From positions 186,001 to 250,000 of the forward strand of contig JAGKQI010000083.1 of assembly GCA_018806915.1 (NCBI GenBank): DNA of 64,000 bases, read 5' to 3'. Below are positions 51,626 to 61,853 of the stretch, in pieces; the first letter of the stretch is position 1; each line of letters starts with the position of its first letter. A model generated the notes under the pieces. It was given only the letters and a program-made list of their open reading frames with translations. It was not told the origin of the DNA and ran no database searches. Source of the DNA: Phytophthora colocasiae. Its lineage: Eukaryota; Oomycota; Peronosporomycetes; Peronosporales; Peronosporaceae. The position numbers were made by a program, and so were the translations under genes.

Positions 51626-51832
51626 ATGATCGTTCCTGTGCGCTGCTTCACGTGTGGCAAAGTGCTGGCCAACAAGTGGGAGACGTACCTGGGTCTGTTG
51701 CGGGCTGACTACACGGAGCGTGATGCGCTGGACGAGCTGTCGCTGAAGCGCTACTGCTGTCGCCGTATGATGCTCACGCACGTGGACCTGATCGAGAAGC
51801 TGCTGCACTACAACACTGGCGGTACGGACTGA
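51626..51832 (+). CDS. RPB10: RNA polymerase subunit RPB10 (RPABC5)
   Basis: 68 residues, close to the usual 67-71. [22 protein letters not shown] holds the first zinc CxxC, and [21 protein letters not shown] the second, conserved CCRRM motif. This small zinc-binding protein is shared by RNA polymerases I, II and III and helps anchor RPB3. The start at 51626 is the family start; the earlier in-frame Met codon is absent from homologues. Divergent from the acidic protein gene. Confidence 0.96.
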   Translation: MIVPVRCFTCGKVLANKWETYLGLLRADYTERDALDELSLKRYCCRRMMLTHVDLIEKLLHYNTGGTD

Positions 51833-52098
51833 TGTTATTGGGCAGCTCTTTTTATAAGACACACATTTTCTGATGGTCTTGTATTACAGCCATCGAGCGA
51901 GGCGACGACTGAGTGCTGAGCAGACTTTTGAGCATGGAGACCGAAGAGCTACGGCCGCTCTTGTGACAGTATTATAGTCTTCCTTCCCTACTTTAAATCG
52001 CATCCAGCACCATTTTCATCTTTACAGACAGCTGTGTGTGTGTTACCGGTAACACCTTCGATATTTCCTTTTGTTTGCTAACCTTTTTCGTAACGTGT

Positions 52099-55074
52099 TT
52101 AGATAAAAACCAGCTTTTCGATGATATCCTGCTCTGCGTCTCGAGGTGCATCGCTCTTGATAAAGCCCCAGTGACGCAGAGTGCAGACGGCACGGACAAA
52201 GCGAGCTTTAATCGCTGGATCATCACTGACGTCCGCTGTCTTCCGCTTCTTGCTCTTGGATTCTTCCTTCAGCTCCGACGAGAAACTTGCATACCATTCA
52301 CGAAGACTGAGACTGGCACTGGGGCTCTCCTGGTAGAACAAGAAGGCCAGACCCACGTCATGCACCCATGAAGCTTCGTTGTCGGTATTCTCACCGGTAT
52401 TCACGTCTTCAATTCCAGCATCTTGTAGAACATTTCGGAGATGGTCATGGTACTCGAAACGTAGCCGGCTTTCCAGTACATTAGCGTCTGTAAGTACCGA
52501 CCAGCTGGATACTAAAGCGTCAGCAGAATTCGTCGCGTTCAACGGCCGAGGATGCAGCAATTCAGGGATCAGACAGGTCGTAAACACTGCCACGAGCTCC
52601 TCTCGCAGAGAGACCAGCACTTTAGCTGGGGAGTCCTCCGTTCTAGCGTACGCACACAACATTGCCAGCTCACTCAGCGTCTTTTCCAGCTCATCTGCTG
52701 CGTTTTCAGGCACGTCGAACACACGTACAGACGCTCGCCAGTCCTCGATCATTCCCGAAAGCATAGCCCACCTACAACTCTGTAGTCGTCGAAGAACCTC
52801 CAGAAAACAAGGCGCTTGGCCCAGTCGTCCTTCAAGAGCAAACGCCAAGTGACTCACAGTCATTTGCTCCTGTTTGTCTTGATCTCGTTCGTTCTTTCCG
52901 TCCAGATGCACATCCAGCCATGAGCACGCAGACCGGAAACACTCCCATCCCAGCCCCCAACGCGCTTGTCGTCGACGTTCACGAAGCAGTGCTGATTCCA
53001 ACAATTCTATCCAGTCTTCTTCTCCAGATGAAGGCAATACTCTCGAAGCCAAATCGTGCAGCTCCAAGGCACTACAAGGAAGCAGCCAAGAGGCTAGAGT
53101 TGAATCCGATTCAGAAGCTCTAACTTGTGCTTCACGAGTTAAGCGTCGACGGTGTCTTTTAATCCATGTGGACACTCTGTACGGCAGTGGCGTAACGTCA
53201 GCAGCTATTAGGATCGGAGACTCGCTAGAGGACGATAAACCGTCCACAGCGAGAGCCAGGAAGCTCCACGGACAGCGTCGGAAGTGCGTGAACATCAAAA
53301 ACCTTAACGCAAGCAGGAGACGCGGTACACTGGGCAGCCGATGATGGCGGGAGGCAATCGCTCGGAGAACTTGGCCACTGAGAGCAAGAGGTAGCTTCGC
53401 CTTCACCACAAGAGACTCTAGAACGTCGTTAAAGCACTTGCGAGAGTCGACAAGCGAGAAAAATTGCAGCTCCAACCGGTTTGTCACCGTCAGATCCAGA
53501 CGACGAAGCGCTGGAGACGTCGCTGATGCCACGCCAACGATGAATCCAAGTGCGCATCTTGTCGTCCTTGGCCTTTGACTGTTTTCCTGCTGACGTTCGA
53601 AATGCGTCCAGATCTCAAGAAATTCGCCAAATACTTGCTGAGAGAAAGCTTCAAGCTGCTCAATACAGAGCAACAAGAATGGCTGAGGAGAAGAAACCGA
53701 GGCTGACACTCGTTTTTCGTTGTTGAGGGAGTAATACTTCTCATGCCGGTACTGCTCCTTCTTGAGAAATTTCCTTCGGTCTTGAATCCTTAGTCCATCG
53801 AGAGTACAGTCGTCTAAGAACAATACGTACCTATTGAACACGCGCTGGAGCATCTTCGCCAAGGCCAGTTCAGTACTTCCAACGTGCACCGCAGCGGACT
53901 CTGGGGCGACATTCAGCAATCTCGCCGTTATTTCTCGACACGCAGAGATCTTGCTCTGTAGCCACGCAATCGCTTCATCTAAGCAGGCCATGCTTTGAAC
54001 CACCATATCGTCGTCTTTGTGGTGGATCTTCATCACCAGAGTCAACGCTTCCTGGAGACGAACATCCACCAATTCACCCAGCATCGCCACTAATTCACTA
54101 CTTGTATCTCTACTATTCGGTGATAGAAGCATCTCGATATCCAGTTGAATCGTCGTCAACAGCTTCGATATGGTCCATCGTCCGTAGGCCACCGATACAA
54201 TTCGCTTCTTCTTTTTCTTCTTCCTTTTTCCCCACTCTCCATCATCACCACTAACTTCTGACTCAGAACTCGAGTCAATTAGACTGTAATCACTCAGTTT
54301 GCCATTGTCACTATCATGTCTCTCAACGTTTGCATCCGCGTATTCCTTCGCTCGTTGATGTCTCGTCACCCGTCGACCACAAGCTTCCGTCACTGGGGGT
54401 TTATCCAGCGGCAGCAAGTCAAAACTCTCCACTAAATCTTCCAGCCACTTGTCCTCCCGTTGCTTAGCCTCTTTCAACTTGACAAGTTTTGCAGCTAGCC
54501 ACTCGATAAACTTCCGAGCAGTGGGGACATCTCGCTGCACTCGCACACAAAGCGGGAATGTACGTCGTAATTTATGCGTCAATGGTTCCACCCAAAGATC
54601 ACTTGAGGTTGCATCCGTTCCAGCGATCACTGCAGCTGTAGGGAAAGCATGGAACTCAGGAAATAACACTGAAGCATTGAGATTTCGTAGTCGTCGACTT
54701 GATGGTGAAGCTGTCGGTGACGGAATCTTTGCTGGTGCTACCGATTCATCCCGACTACAGTATTTCTCAAAGAACCTCGATACTTGACTATAACTTGTAT
54801 CGTTATTCTTGCGTAGTAGTTCCTGTACTGTTTGACGGGTCTTCTCGCATGCGAAATGGTAGGCCAGTTCTTGACACACACTGTAGGCTTCCGTATCGGC
54901 TTTGTATAGACGCTCTGAAGACGTTTTAGAGTCCACTGGAAACGGGAATGGGTAGTCCGTTCTCTCATTACGGTGACTAGCCGTAAAAATCGTATTAGAT
55001 CGCCCGGACGGATACTGAATCGACACGCCCGTGGAGAAGGCCGCCACCTCCATTAGGTGTTGACCCCAAAGCAA
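52099..55074 (-). CDS. ORC3: Origin recognition complex subunit 3
   Basis: 991 codons in one frame; the Met at 55053 (MEVAAFSTGV) is an alternative start. FPTAAVIAGTDATSSDLWVEPLTHKLRR near residue 150 is the ORC3 pattern of a degenerate AAA-like core. The middle has a long acidic/basic insertion (ending GKRKKKKKKR). Further blocks are FLLLCIEQLEAFSQQVFGEFLEIW, FIVGVASATSPALRRLD, and the C-terminal winged-helix end RAVCTLRHWGFIKSDAPRDAEQDIIEKLVF, which is the best-conserved part of ORC3. ORC marks replication origins. It is longer than human ORC3 (about 711) because of insertions. Starts 120 bp from centrin, divergently. Confidence 0.9.
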   Translation of the reverse strand: MLWGQHLMEVAAFSTGVSIQYPSGRSNTIFTASHRNERTDYPFPFPVDSKTSSERLYKADTEAYSVCQELAYHFACEKTRQTVQELLRKNNDTSYSQVSRFFEKYCSRDESVAPAKIPSPTASPSSRRLRNLNASVLFPEFHAFPTAAVIAGTDATSSDLWVEPLTHKLRRTFPLCVRVQRDVPTARKFIEWLAAKLVKLKEAKQREDKWLEDLVESFDLLPLDKPPVTEACGRRVTRHQRAKEYADANVERHDSDNGKLSDYSLIDSSSESEVSGDDGEWGKRKKKKKKRIVSVAYGRWTISKLLTTIQLDIEMLLSPNSRDTSSELVAMLGELVDVRLQEALTLVMKIHHKDDDMVVQSMACLDEAIAWLQSKISACREITARLLNVAPESAAVHVGSTELALAKMLQRVFNRYVLFLDDCTLDGLRIQDRRKFLKKEQYRHEKYYSLNNEKRVSASVSSPQPFLLLCIEQLEAFSQQVFGEFLEIWTHFERQQENSQRPRTTRCALGFIVGVASATSPALRRLDLTVTNRLELQFFSLVDSRKCFNDVLESLVVKAKLPLALSGQVLRAIASRHHRLPSVPRLLLALRFLMFTHFRRCPWSFLALAVDGLSSSSESPILIAADVTPLPYRVSTWIKRHRRRLTREAQVRASESDSTLASWLLPCSALELHDLASRVLPSSGEEDWIELLESALLRERRRQARWGLGWECFRSACSWLDVHLDGKNERDQDKQEQMTVSHLAFALEGRLGQAPCFLEVLRRLQSCRWAMLSGMIEDWRASVRVFDVPENAADELEKTLSELAMLCAYARTEDSPAKVLVSLREELVAVFTTCLIPELLHPRPLNATNSADALVSSWSVLTDANVLESRLRFEYHDHLRNVLQDAGIEDVNTGENTDNEASWVHDVGLAFLFYQESPSASLSLREWYASFSSELKEESKSKKRKTADVSDDPAIKARFVRAVCTLRHWGFIKSDAPRDAEQDIIEKLVFI

Positions 55075-55194
55075 TACTTACATGATATCCACCAATCCCG
55101 ACGTAGTTAAATCAAGTTATTTTATCCAATCATGAACGTCAATAACGGTCGGAGGAACTATCAAGGTCTTTATATTGCGAAGAGTCACAGATCG

Positions 55195-56061
55195 ATGAGC
55201 TCTACACGCGTGCAGCGAAGCCACCAGGAGCGCGGAGATGGCGCTGTGCCTCTGTATCCACTGAGTCGTACAGCTAGAACAACTGGTAGTGCGCGGACGG
55301 CCCGTACAGCTCGCAGAGCCAAGCAGGAGCTGCCGGAAGAGCAGAAAAAAGAACTAAAAGAAGCTTTTGAGCTCTTCGACACGGATAAAATCGGTTCCAT
55401 CGACTATCATGAGCTCAAAGTGTTAATGCGTGCTTTGGGCTTCCAAGTGACCAAGCGAGAGGTGATGGATCTCGTGGAGGACGTGGATGTGCAACGCAGT
55501 GGACGTGTGGACTTCAATGACTATATGGAGATCAGTAAGAAGCTGCTGGGAAGAAGTAGGAGGAGACAAGCAGAGCTAACGCATCGTATGGCTGTGATAG
55601 TGCGGCGGAAGGTGCTGGCAAGAGACCCGGACGAGGAGATCGCGCGGGTAGGACGTGTGGGCCGCTCTCCTCATGATCCCGCGTACTCAGACACAGACTC
55701 AGATTTGGACTGACCGTGACGTTTGCTCTAGGCCTTCGAGCTTTTTGATGAGGACGGATCGGGGACCATCACTTTACGGGTGTGTGTCTGCTGATACTTG
55801 ATAATGTGGACAAATTTATAATGGAGTTGGTATCAATTTTGAGCAGAAAATGCGTAGGGTGGCAAAGGAGCTGGGTGAAAACCTCGGCGATGATGAGCTG
55901 CAGGTGTGTAAATTGCTTTTGTAAAGTGTAGGTAGAAGCCTTTTCTGACTGTTTTCATGGCTAAAATATAGGCGATGATCGATGAATTCGACCAGAATCA
56001 AGACGGAGAGATCGACATGGACGAGTTTTTCATGATCATGAAGCAATCCACCGAATTCTAA
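55195..56061 (+). CDS. Centrin
   Basis: Five exons: 55195-55534, 55601-55647, 55732-55779, 55847-55903 and 55972-56061. All introns are GT...AG, and each join restores the centrin frame. The N-terminus is long and basic (SSTRVQRSHQ...TARTARRAKQE). Then come four EF-hands: FELFDTDKIGSIDYHEL, VEDVDVQRSGRVDFNDYM, FELFDEDGSGTITLR and IDEFDQNQDGEIDMDEFFMIMKQS. The last two have intact calcium loops; the first two look degenerate. Centrins are contractile calcium sensors of basal bodies and centrioles; this fits an organism with flagellated zoospores. Confidence 0.93.
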
Positions 56062-56226
56062 CTGAGAATTTCTAACCAACAATAATGAAAAAGGAGAACG
56101 AAAAGCACTGAAGAAAGAATTGTCCCATGGGATTATCGAGATATAAAACTGCAGTCTTCTTAAAAAGTTGACACAGTCCTACAGTAACCTGCACTTAGCA
56201 ACTGATGCTTCCCAAAAGGAAAACAC

Positions 56227-56931
56227 TTAGTTGCGTTGGTGGTGGTGCTGCTCACGGGCCTTAGGCTGTAACGAGTCATAAAAAAGTTAAAGTTAGCAAT
56301 AACACTCAACCTCAGAATCGTCCAAGACTGGATCGACACTGAGGGAGCCGATGACTAGTAGACCATTACAGAGTTCACTCTGTGCATGTGATAGTTGGTA
56401 GATAGTATCCTGTACGGACACTCCACGTTGCACAATTGCCAGATCGAGTCACACAGCTCAAAAGCTGCGTTGACCGACTGCTGCAATGGGTCCACCGTTC
56501 TGACCACTCGCATGGGGTCATCATCGGCTCCAGCATTGTCTCTCCATACTACAAAAACAAAGAGCTTATCATACCTGGGGCACGTGCACGCCCGACAGCT
56601 TCAGGTCAAGGTGGGCCAGCAGGTCCTTGGTGTCGTTGTCAATCTCGATGCTCTCCGTGTCGATGGCCGAAACCTCCGGGACGAAGTCCATGCGGCGCTC
56701 ACGCTCCTCCTCCTGGAGCTTGAGCGAGATGCCGCGCACCTGGCCGTGCTGGATGCGCTTCATCAGGTGCGTGATGTATCCGGCAATCTTGTTGCGCATA
56801 CGCTTCGACGGGATGATGGCAACCTCATCGCACACGCGCTTGTTGGTGTCGAAGTCGAGAGTAAGACGCGAGTAGTACTTCTCGATGATCTTGACGGCAG
56901 AGCCCTTCACGGTCTTGGTACGGACACCCAT
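56227..56931 (-). CDS. RPS17: Ribosomal protein eS17
   Basis: Exon 1 (56931-56575) begins [20 protein letters not shown] and continues [40 protein letters not shown], unmistakably eS17. After VPQ a 309-nt intron (56266-56574, GTAT...TACAG) leads to a 13-codon last exon (56265-56227) reading [12 protein letters not shown], a His-rich tail that takes the protein to 131 residues, close to the family length. eS17 sits on the 40S beak side and binds rRNA near the platform. The intron is several times longer than others in this window, so a further exon in it is possible but not seen. Confidence 0.93.
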
Positions 56932-57349
56932 GGCTGACTAGGAATTCTCTCTCAATTTAGAAATGAACTAACAGATTCATACAAAAAGCGAGCTGGAGCG
57001 CATAACCAACCGTTGGTTGCTGCCATCGTGATTTAATGGTGATGAGGCTATATACACGTATGAGGCTTGGTTCTGTTAACTGAACTATACAAATATGCAT
57101 ATGCGGAAAAAAGGGCAGAAAGGTAGTTTTGAATGAAGTGGGTCACACGATATTCTATTTGTATCAAAACACGGTGCAACTCGAACCACTTCCAGGTGTA
57201 AAATGCTACAACTTCCATGCCCTTGCAAGTTTGTCGAATATGAAGCAGTCGATAGTGATTGAGCTTAACGCCGTTGTACGCAACTACACTGACACTATAC
57301 CTGTGAGGTGCCGCCGCCAGACTCGGCAGCGAGCACAGTAGTCTGCTAC
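56932..57349. other. Intergenic region between eS17 and the SOSS-B gene
   Basis: About 420 bp: presumed eS17 promoter and the 3' flank of the OB-fold gene. No gene supported. Confidence 0.45.
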
Positions 57350-57939
57350 TCATTCCTCTGGATCGTCGACTGTGACCAGCTCATACTCCACAGCGGAGAT
57401 ATTGTTGTCCGTGTTGACACTGGGAGGTGGTGGCGGTGTAGATACCACACCGTCTGGATGCAGCGATAGTTTTCCCCATTGCGTTACATTGAGCCTCATA
57501 AACCCGTTGAAGATGTCAGCGTTGCTGTTGCGCACCACCAACACCAGCCCTTCCTTTAGGATATCAATCTGGTCTGTAGTACAACACTACGTCAGATTCT
57601 CTTGTTCACCAACATCCCTAGTAATTCCCATGTACCGTTCCGTGCAGTGAAAGTGACGCATCCCGTCTCGTCCGCCAGTACTGCTTCAGCGATGCGTGAG
57701 GTGGTGCCGTCGTAGCGCTTCTTCTCCACCGTCGGTGCAATAGACACCACCTGCAGCACTAAGTTGTGACCCTGCGATCCCGGCGTCAAGTCTTGGACCT
57801 TTACATCTAAAATTACGTTTGTAATCCATTAAGCAAAACAGCAAAATGATCAGCAGAAATATGACCAAGGAAAAAATACGAATGTCGATATACATGTGGC
57901 ACGACGGAGCTTGCGGGGTTCGTCATTTGCTGCAGCCAT
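57350..57939 (-). CDS. OB-fold single-strand DNA-binding protein, SOSS-B/NABP-like
   Basis: Three exons: 57939-57894, 57806-57636 and 57573-57350 (introns 87 and 62 nt, GT...AG), giving 146 residues. MAAANDEPRKLRRATYVKVQDLTPGSQGHNL, then LQVVSIAPTVEKKRYDGTTSRIAEAVLADETGCVTFTARN, matches the beta-barrel start of SOSS-B (KVxDLxPG...V..xADxTGxIxx). After the splice come DQIDILKEGLVLVVRNSNADIFNGFMRLNVTQWGKL, the last strands. It ends with an acidic tail after a PPPPP run. SOSS-B proteins bind single-stranded DNA at breaks and also RNA polymerase-linked complexes. Confidence 0.78.
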
Positions 57940-58399
57940 TTTGAGTGTGTGCGGATGACGAGTAAAGGCTAGAATTTCGTTACGTAGAGCTCCAGGAGGC
58001 GACGAAGACGGCGGAACGTAGTGCCAACGTCAATGAGCTTTTGTGGAGGAAAGATCGGGTATTTCCGAGATCGATAATTGGCTGAAATTTGATAGAACGA
58101 ATCGACACGACTATTTGATTGGCTGAAATCTATTATAGCAAATGACGGCTTCCTGGAGCACTTCAAGAATCAAGCAATAGAACAAGAAACAAGATTGCAA
58201 TAGAAGAAGACCATTTTGACAATGATGGTGTCTGTATATGTGCGTGGATATACGGTGACTACGGCTAGTCAAAGCGAGAGACAGCCAATAAAAAGGAATA
58301 CAAATGGACAAAACCCAACCAAGTAGGACGAGGAGAAGCGGATATGAACACGCGCAGCACAGCGACTCGATGGGCAACGCGGACGTGCAGAAGCGCAAT
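57940..58399. other. Intergenic region, no gene seen
   Basis: About 460 bp. Short frames near 58111-58428 and 57969-58166 have no motif and are probably the 3' flank of the CSRNP-like gene and the promoter of the OB-fold gene. Confidence 0.45.
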
Positions 58400-59345
58400 C
58401 TAAATCGATGCTGCCTCCGGTTCATCATTGCTTACTGGATGTACTGTCGTCTCCTCTTCCAGCTCGATAGCACTCTCCAACTCTTCCTCTGCGCAGTTCT
58501 CCTGCGCAGCTTCACTCTCTTCGTGCAACCCTTCCTCGACATCATCATCTTGCTCAAAAGACAATACGTTTGTCTCCTCCACGGCCTCGTCGTCTTCGAC
58601 ATCCTCGTCATCCTCTATCTCGTTTGAGCCGTACATGAAATCGAAGTCAATTTCATTTGATTCCCGTCTGTGTTGAATGATGGCGTTCACTTCAGCCTCC
58701 ACCGACGCAATCACCGGTTCCTCGCACCCGGCGTTGTTCAGAATAATTTCGCGCTCCTGTGGGTCCAGATACCCTTCCTCCATGTAGTTCTGTCGACCCA
58801 CGCGCCTGTAAAACACGTTATTCAACGTCAGCAAGATCCTACGCACTCTCCAGTCAATTCGTTGCTACTACGTACTCATTCGCGCGCTCTAACTCAAACG
58901 AGTCTAGCCTTCGTCGAGATCGAGATCGCTCGTTCAGAGATAACCCCACAGGCACTCCGCCGGACGTGACGCTGGTAGTGTAAACCGTAGGCTCAAACTC
59001 GACAATTTCTGCGCACTCGAACGATACGCGGCGACGTTTCTTGTTGGGTCGTTGCTCAGCAGCAACAAGGTCGCCCGTAATACAGTTGGCTCTCCGCTCT
59101 ACGTTCTCATCGTTATTATCAATCTGCTCCTCCTCCAGTCCAAGATCCGCGTCTTCTACCTGGTCCAGGCCCAGATCGATCGCTGTGCTCGTAGGGCTAT
59201 CGGAATCAGAGGAAGGGGCTTCCTTCGTCTCCTTTGCGGCCGCCGTATCAACCGCCACATTCATCAGAACGCTCTTACTGTTGTTAGGGATCGTAGCAGG
59301 CGAGCTAGCAGGCCCAGACGGTGGAGAAAGAAGCACAGTAGTCAT
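58400..59345 (-). CDS. CSRNP-like nuclear protein with PP1-docking motif
   Basis: Two exons, 59345-58876 and 58805-58400, separated by a 70-nt intron (GTACGT...TTACAG), give 291 residues. A Ser/Thr/Pro-rich, acidic first 90 residues are followed by NKKRRRVSFE: the RVSF at 106-109 matches the RVxF motif that docks on protein phosphatase 1. The next stretch (FEPTVYTTSVTSGGVPVGLS ... RRRLDSFELERA) resembles the core of cysteine/serine-rich nuclear proteins (CSRNP/AXUD1: F...SVPSxGGxxLGM...E), a similarity I infer by eye. The C-terminal half is very acidic with Glu repeats. A transcription or phosphatase-regulatory role is plausible. Confidence 0.62.
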
Positions 59346-60927
59346 TTTGGTCAAGCTATCGGGCGGGTGTGAGTGTGGGGACGCTGTTGGAGGCTCCCGG
59401 GGACGAAGGAGGACGAACAGCGGCAGTTCTCTTCGTCTCTTCAGTAGAGAGGAGCTTTGGAGACAGCGAACGGTGGAGCGCGGCGGATACCAACTTTGAA
59501 AAAATAAGGAACCGCGCGCTGATTGGTCCGCCTGGACGTTTGCTGCTGACCAGATGGCAGGCACTCTTTCGAGGATATATAGTTATGGAGGTTCTCTCTC
59601 TCTTTCAAGCTGTTGTGATGTCACTATGTGGAGAATTAGATTTAACAATTCTTATGCTGACGCACACTTATTTTTGCGTCGGGTGCCCGTCTCTACGCGA
59701 TGCAGTCCCTCTCGCAGGTCAATTGGCCAATCATCATCCAGGAGATCAGCCAGGGGTAGGTTGCAACGGTAGTGTCTGTGTGGACCACATCTTTCAATTT
59801 GGACTTCACCGGTAGGATGCCTGCAAAGCGCACGAGGTCTTCGCCAAGTTCACTTTGACTCTAAAGTTTGAGTGCAGGTGTCGCGTACGCCGCCTACCGC
59901 GGGTCAGACGGGAAGGAAGTGCATGCTGGTGTTGTTGTCGTTGCAGCCATGTTCGCGTGTCGGCAATCGCGAATGTTCTCAGCCAATGATGCCTGCGGCG
60001 CGAGCATTCCCGTAAAAGTATCAAATGACGCGTCCACGTGCAGTGATGCACCGCGCACAAGGAACCGGACGTTGAGATCTCCTCGAGTCAAGACTTGACG
60101 GGCTCAATGAGCCGCTCATGCAGCTGTGCTGGCGTTGGTGGCGCGTCGGGATCGGGACGCGCCCGGAGATTTGCACCAAGTGTAGATCGCCGCACTGTTG
60201 AAGTCGGTGAGCAAGCGGCGTATCCGAGTTGACAACTCCTGCTCCGTCTCGGCTTCGTGTCTCTGTTTTGAAGGGACTGCGATCGATGTCGTGACATCAA
60301 CATGCCTGGATGATTTGTGAAGCTTGGTCGCCGCTGCTTCCTTGTGTCCCGTTGAAAGCAGAGGCGAGAAAGCTTCGCAAAATATGTTGTGTATTGTACT
60401 AGTATGTGCCTGTACCATGTGGACTTGTAAGCTGCGTCGGTGATTGAGACGAACACAAGATGAATGTCATGTACAGTACCGGCTGTTGAGAGGAAGTGTA
60501 CATTGCCGAAAACAGCGTGGTTGCGGCAGCGAGCGGCTCATTGCGCCTGACAGCGTCAAGCACTCTTGCCACCAGGCGGTGCCGCGCTGACATCGGAGCG
60601 AAAACCGAAGCACCAGGATCAGAGACTAGGCCTCGCGTCAAAAGTTCAAGCTGGTAAAGAGGGGCATGCCCTGTCAGAACGAGCGCAAAGCCGAGTCTTG
60701 TCAAAACAGTCGTTGCACCTGGTGTAGGTGTGTTTTCGCTGAGAACTTCTCACGCGGCAGCGACGACATTCTCGTCGCAGCAGCAACCTTCTCGGCACAG
60801 CGCAACCGTCTTGATGACAGTGCCATGCAGTAAGCGTACTCCTGCTTCGTGGATACCATTTCCGAAAGCTTAGCCGTTTCAAATTCAGAGAGGTTTTTGA
60901 TGAACGTGGCGATGCGTGCTTCAGTTG
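59346..60927. other. Sparse region, possible minus-strand gene remnants
   Basis: Several minus-strand frames (59894-60091, 60116-60418, 60399-60704, 60646-60951) are open one after another but in different phases. Some stretches look coding (LARVLDAVRRN-type helices, a CxxC...CxxC set near 60720-60790), and a piece continues beyond the MULE-like element at 61854 onwards in the same phase, so a decayed gene may have been interrupted by that element. I cannot assign it to a family. Confidence 0.3.
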
Positions 60928-61127
60928 CTGGTGGAGGGGAAATGTCAACAAACGTATAATTCGGCCGGTAAAGGCAAAAGACGTAGTTTTTGCGTCAGTA
61001 AGCGTATACGGTACACAGCTGCGAGAAAGTTAAGCAGAAGGCGTATTAATTGTAGCCGATAATGCCAAGAAACGTATTCTAAGGAGTTCCTGCTGATTCC
61101 AACGTCGAGTCTCTCAGGTACATTATC

Positions 61128-61174
61128 GATGTAGTAGATAAGATCTTGAATCTCTCAAAATCTTATCTACTACA
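61128..61174. repeat. Perfect 16-bp hairpin inside the MULE-like element
   Basis: ATGTAGTAGATAAGAT at 61128-61143 and its complement at 61159-61174, with a 15-nt loop. It is upstream of a TATA-like CTATAAAT and the ATG at 61259, so could affect transcription or transposase binding. Confidence 0.75.
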
Positions 61175-61258
61175 TAGACAAAAGTACCTCACAAGTGATT
61201 CAACCGGTCACACATTCAAATTTCCGCTCTGGTTCTTGGACCTATAAATTCATTCAAC

Positions 61259-61721
61259 ATGGTTGGCCTGACAGGAAAAGAACTCCAACAAGAAACACTG
61301 CATGCCGGTGATACAATCGACTACTTCAGGTTGGGCTTTGTCATGGAACCTCGGTCGATCCGAACTACGAAGGTGCTGGCTGTGGATACGTCCAAGGATT
61401 CCCCAATCAAGCTAGCAAGCGGTGATCCTAGTGGACCATTAATGTGGGTCAAGAGGAAATGTGGTTTAGATGGAACCACAGTTAGTGATGATCACGCAAA
61501 GTGCTCGCGTGCATTGAGATTGCGCTTGGGCCCGACGTGCGCAAATAAAGGATAATGTCACGTTGCCACCACGGCTTGCACCAAGACGAGGTCGACCAAC
61601 GACCAAGCGTATTCGAATTAACGGCGAGGTTGGTAACGGGAGAACTGGTTATCGCTGTGGTAATTACAGTCAAGTTGGCCACAACAAGAAGAGATGCAAA
61701 CGACGCAAACTCGGCTAACAC
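61259..61721 (+). pseudogene. Transposase-derived fragment with zinc knuckle
   Basis: First part, 61259-61555, starts MVGLTGKELQQETLHAGDTIDYFRLGF and has no motif I can name. In another phase, 61600-61721 reads RPTTKRIRINGEVGNGRTGYRC and ends CGNYSQVGHNKKRCKRRKLG, a CX2YX4HX4C-type knuckle in the place where MULE transposases end with CxxCxxxGHNxxxC. The first Cys pair is altered (Cys to Tyr), so metal binding is doubtful. At least one frameshift separates the parts. It probably is what is left of the element's own gene. Confidence 0.5.
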
Positions 61722-61853
61722 ATTTGTCACGTTGTGCCAATAAACGTATGCGGTATTACCGCCAGAAAGAATTCGATCGGTAAGGGGCAGGGCGTACGTA
61801 TTTTGACGAAAAAACATATGTTTATACGTTTGTTGACATTTCCCCCTGGTGGA

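Larger units (their letters stand above)
60936..61845 (+). mobile_element. MULE-like DNA transposon, 910 bp
   Basis: Both ends share a perfect 24-bp inverted terminal repeat beginning GGGGAAATGTCAACAAACGT (60936-60959 and 61822-61845). The element is flanked on both sides by the same 8-bp sequence CTGGTGGA (60928-60935 and 61846-61853). GG-starting ends with an 8-9 bp duplication fit Mutator-like elements. No full transposase is present; it includes a short frame ending in a zinc knuckle like those of MULE proteins, and a 16-bp palindrome. Probably non-autonomous or an internally deleted copy. Confidence 0.85.

Noticed and set aside
55132..55713. Centrin frame read as a 193-residue single-exon protein
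   Set aside because: The unspliced frame lacks the last EF-hands; removing GT...AG introns restores the full centrin.
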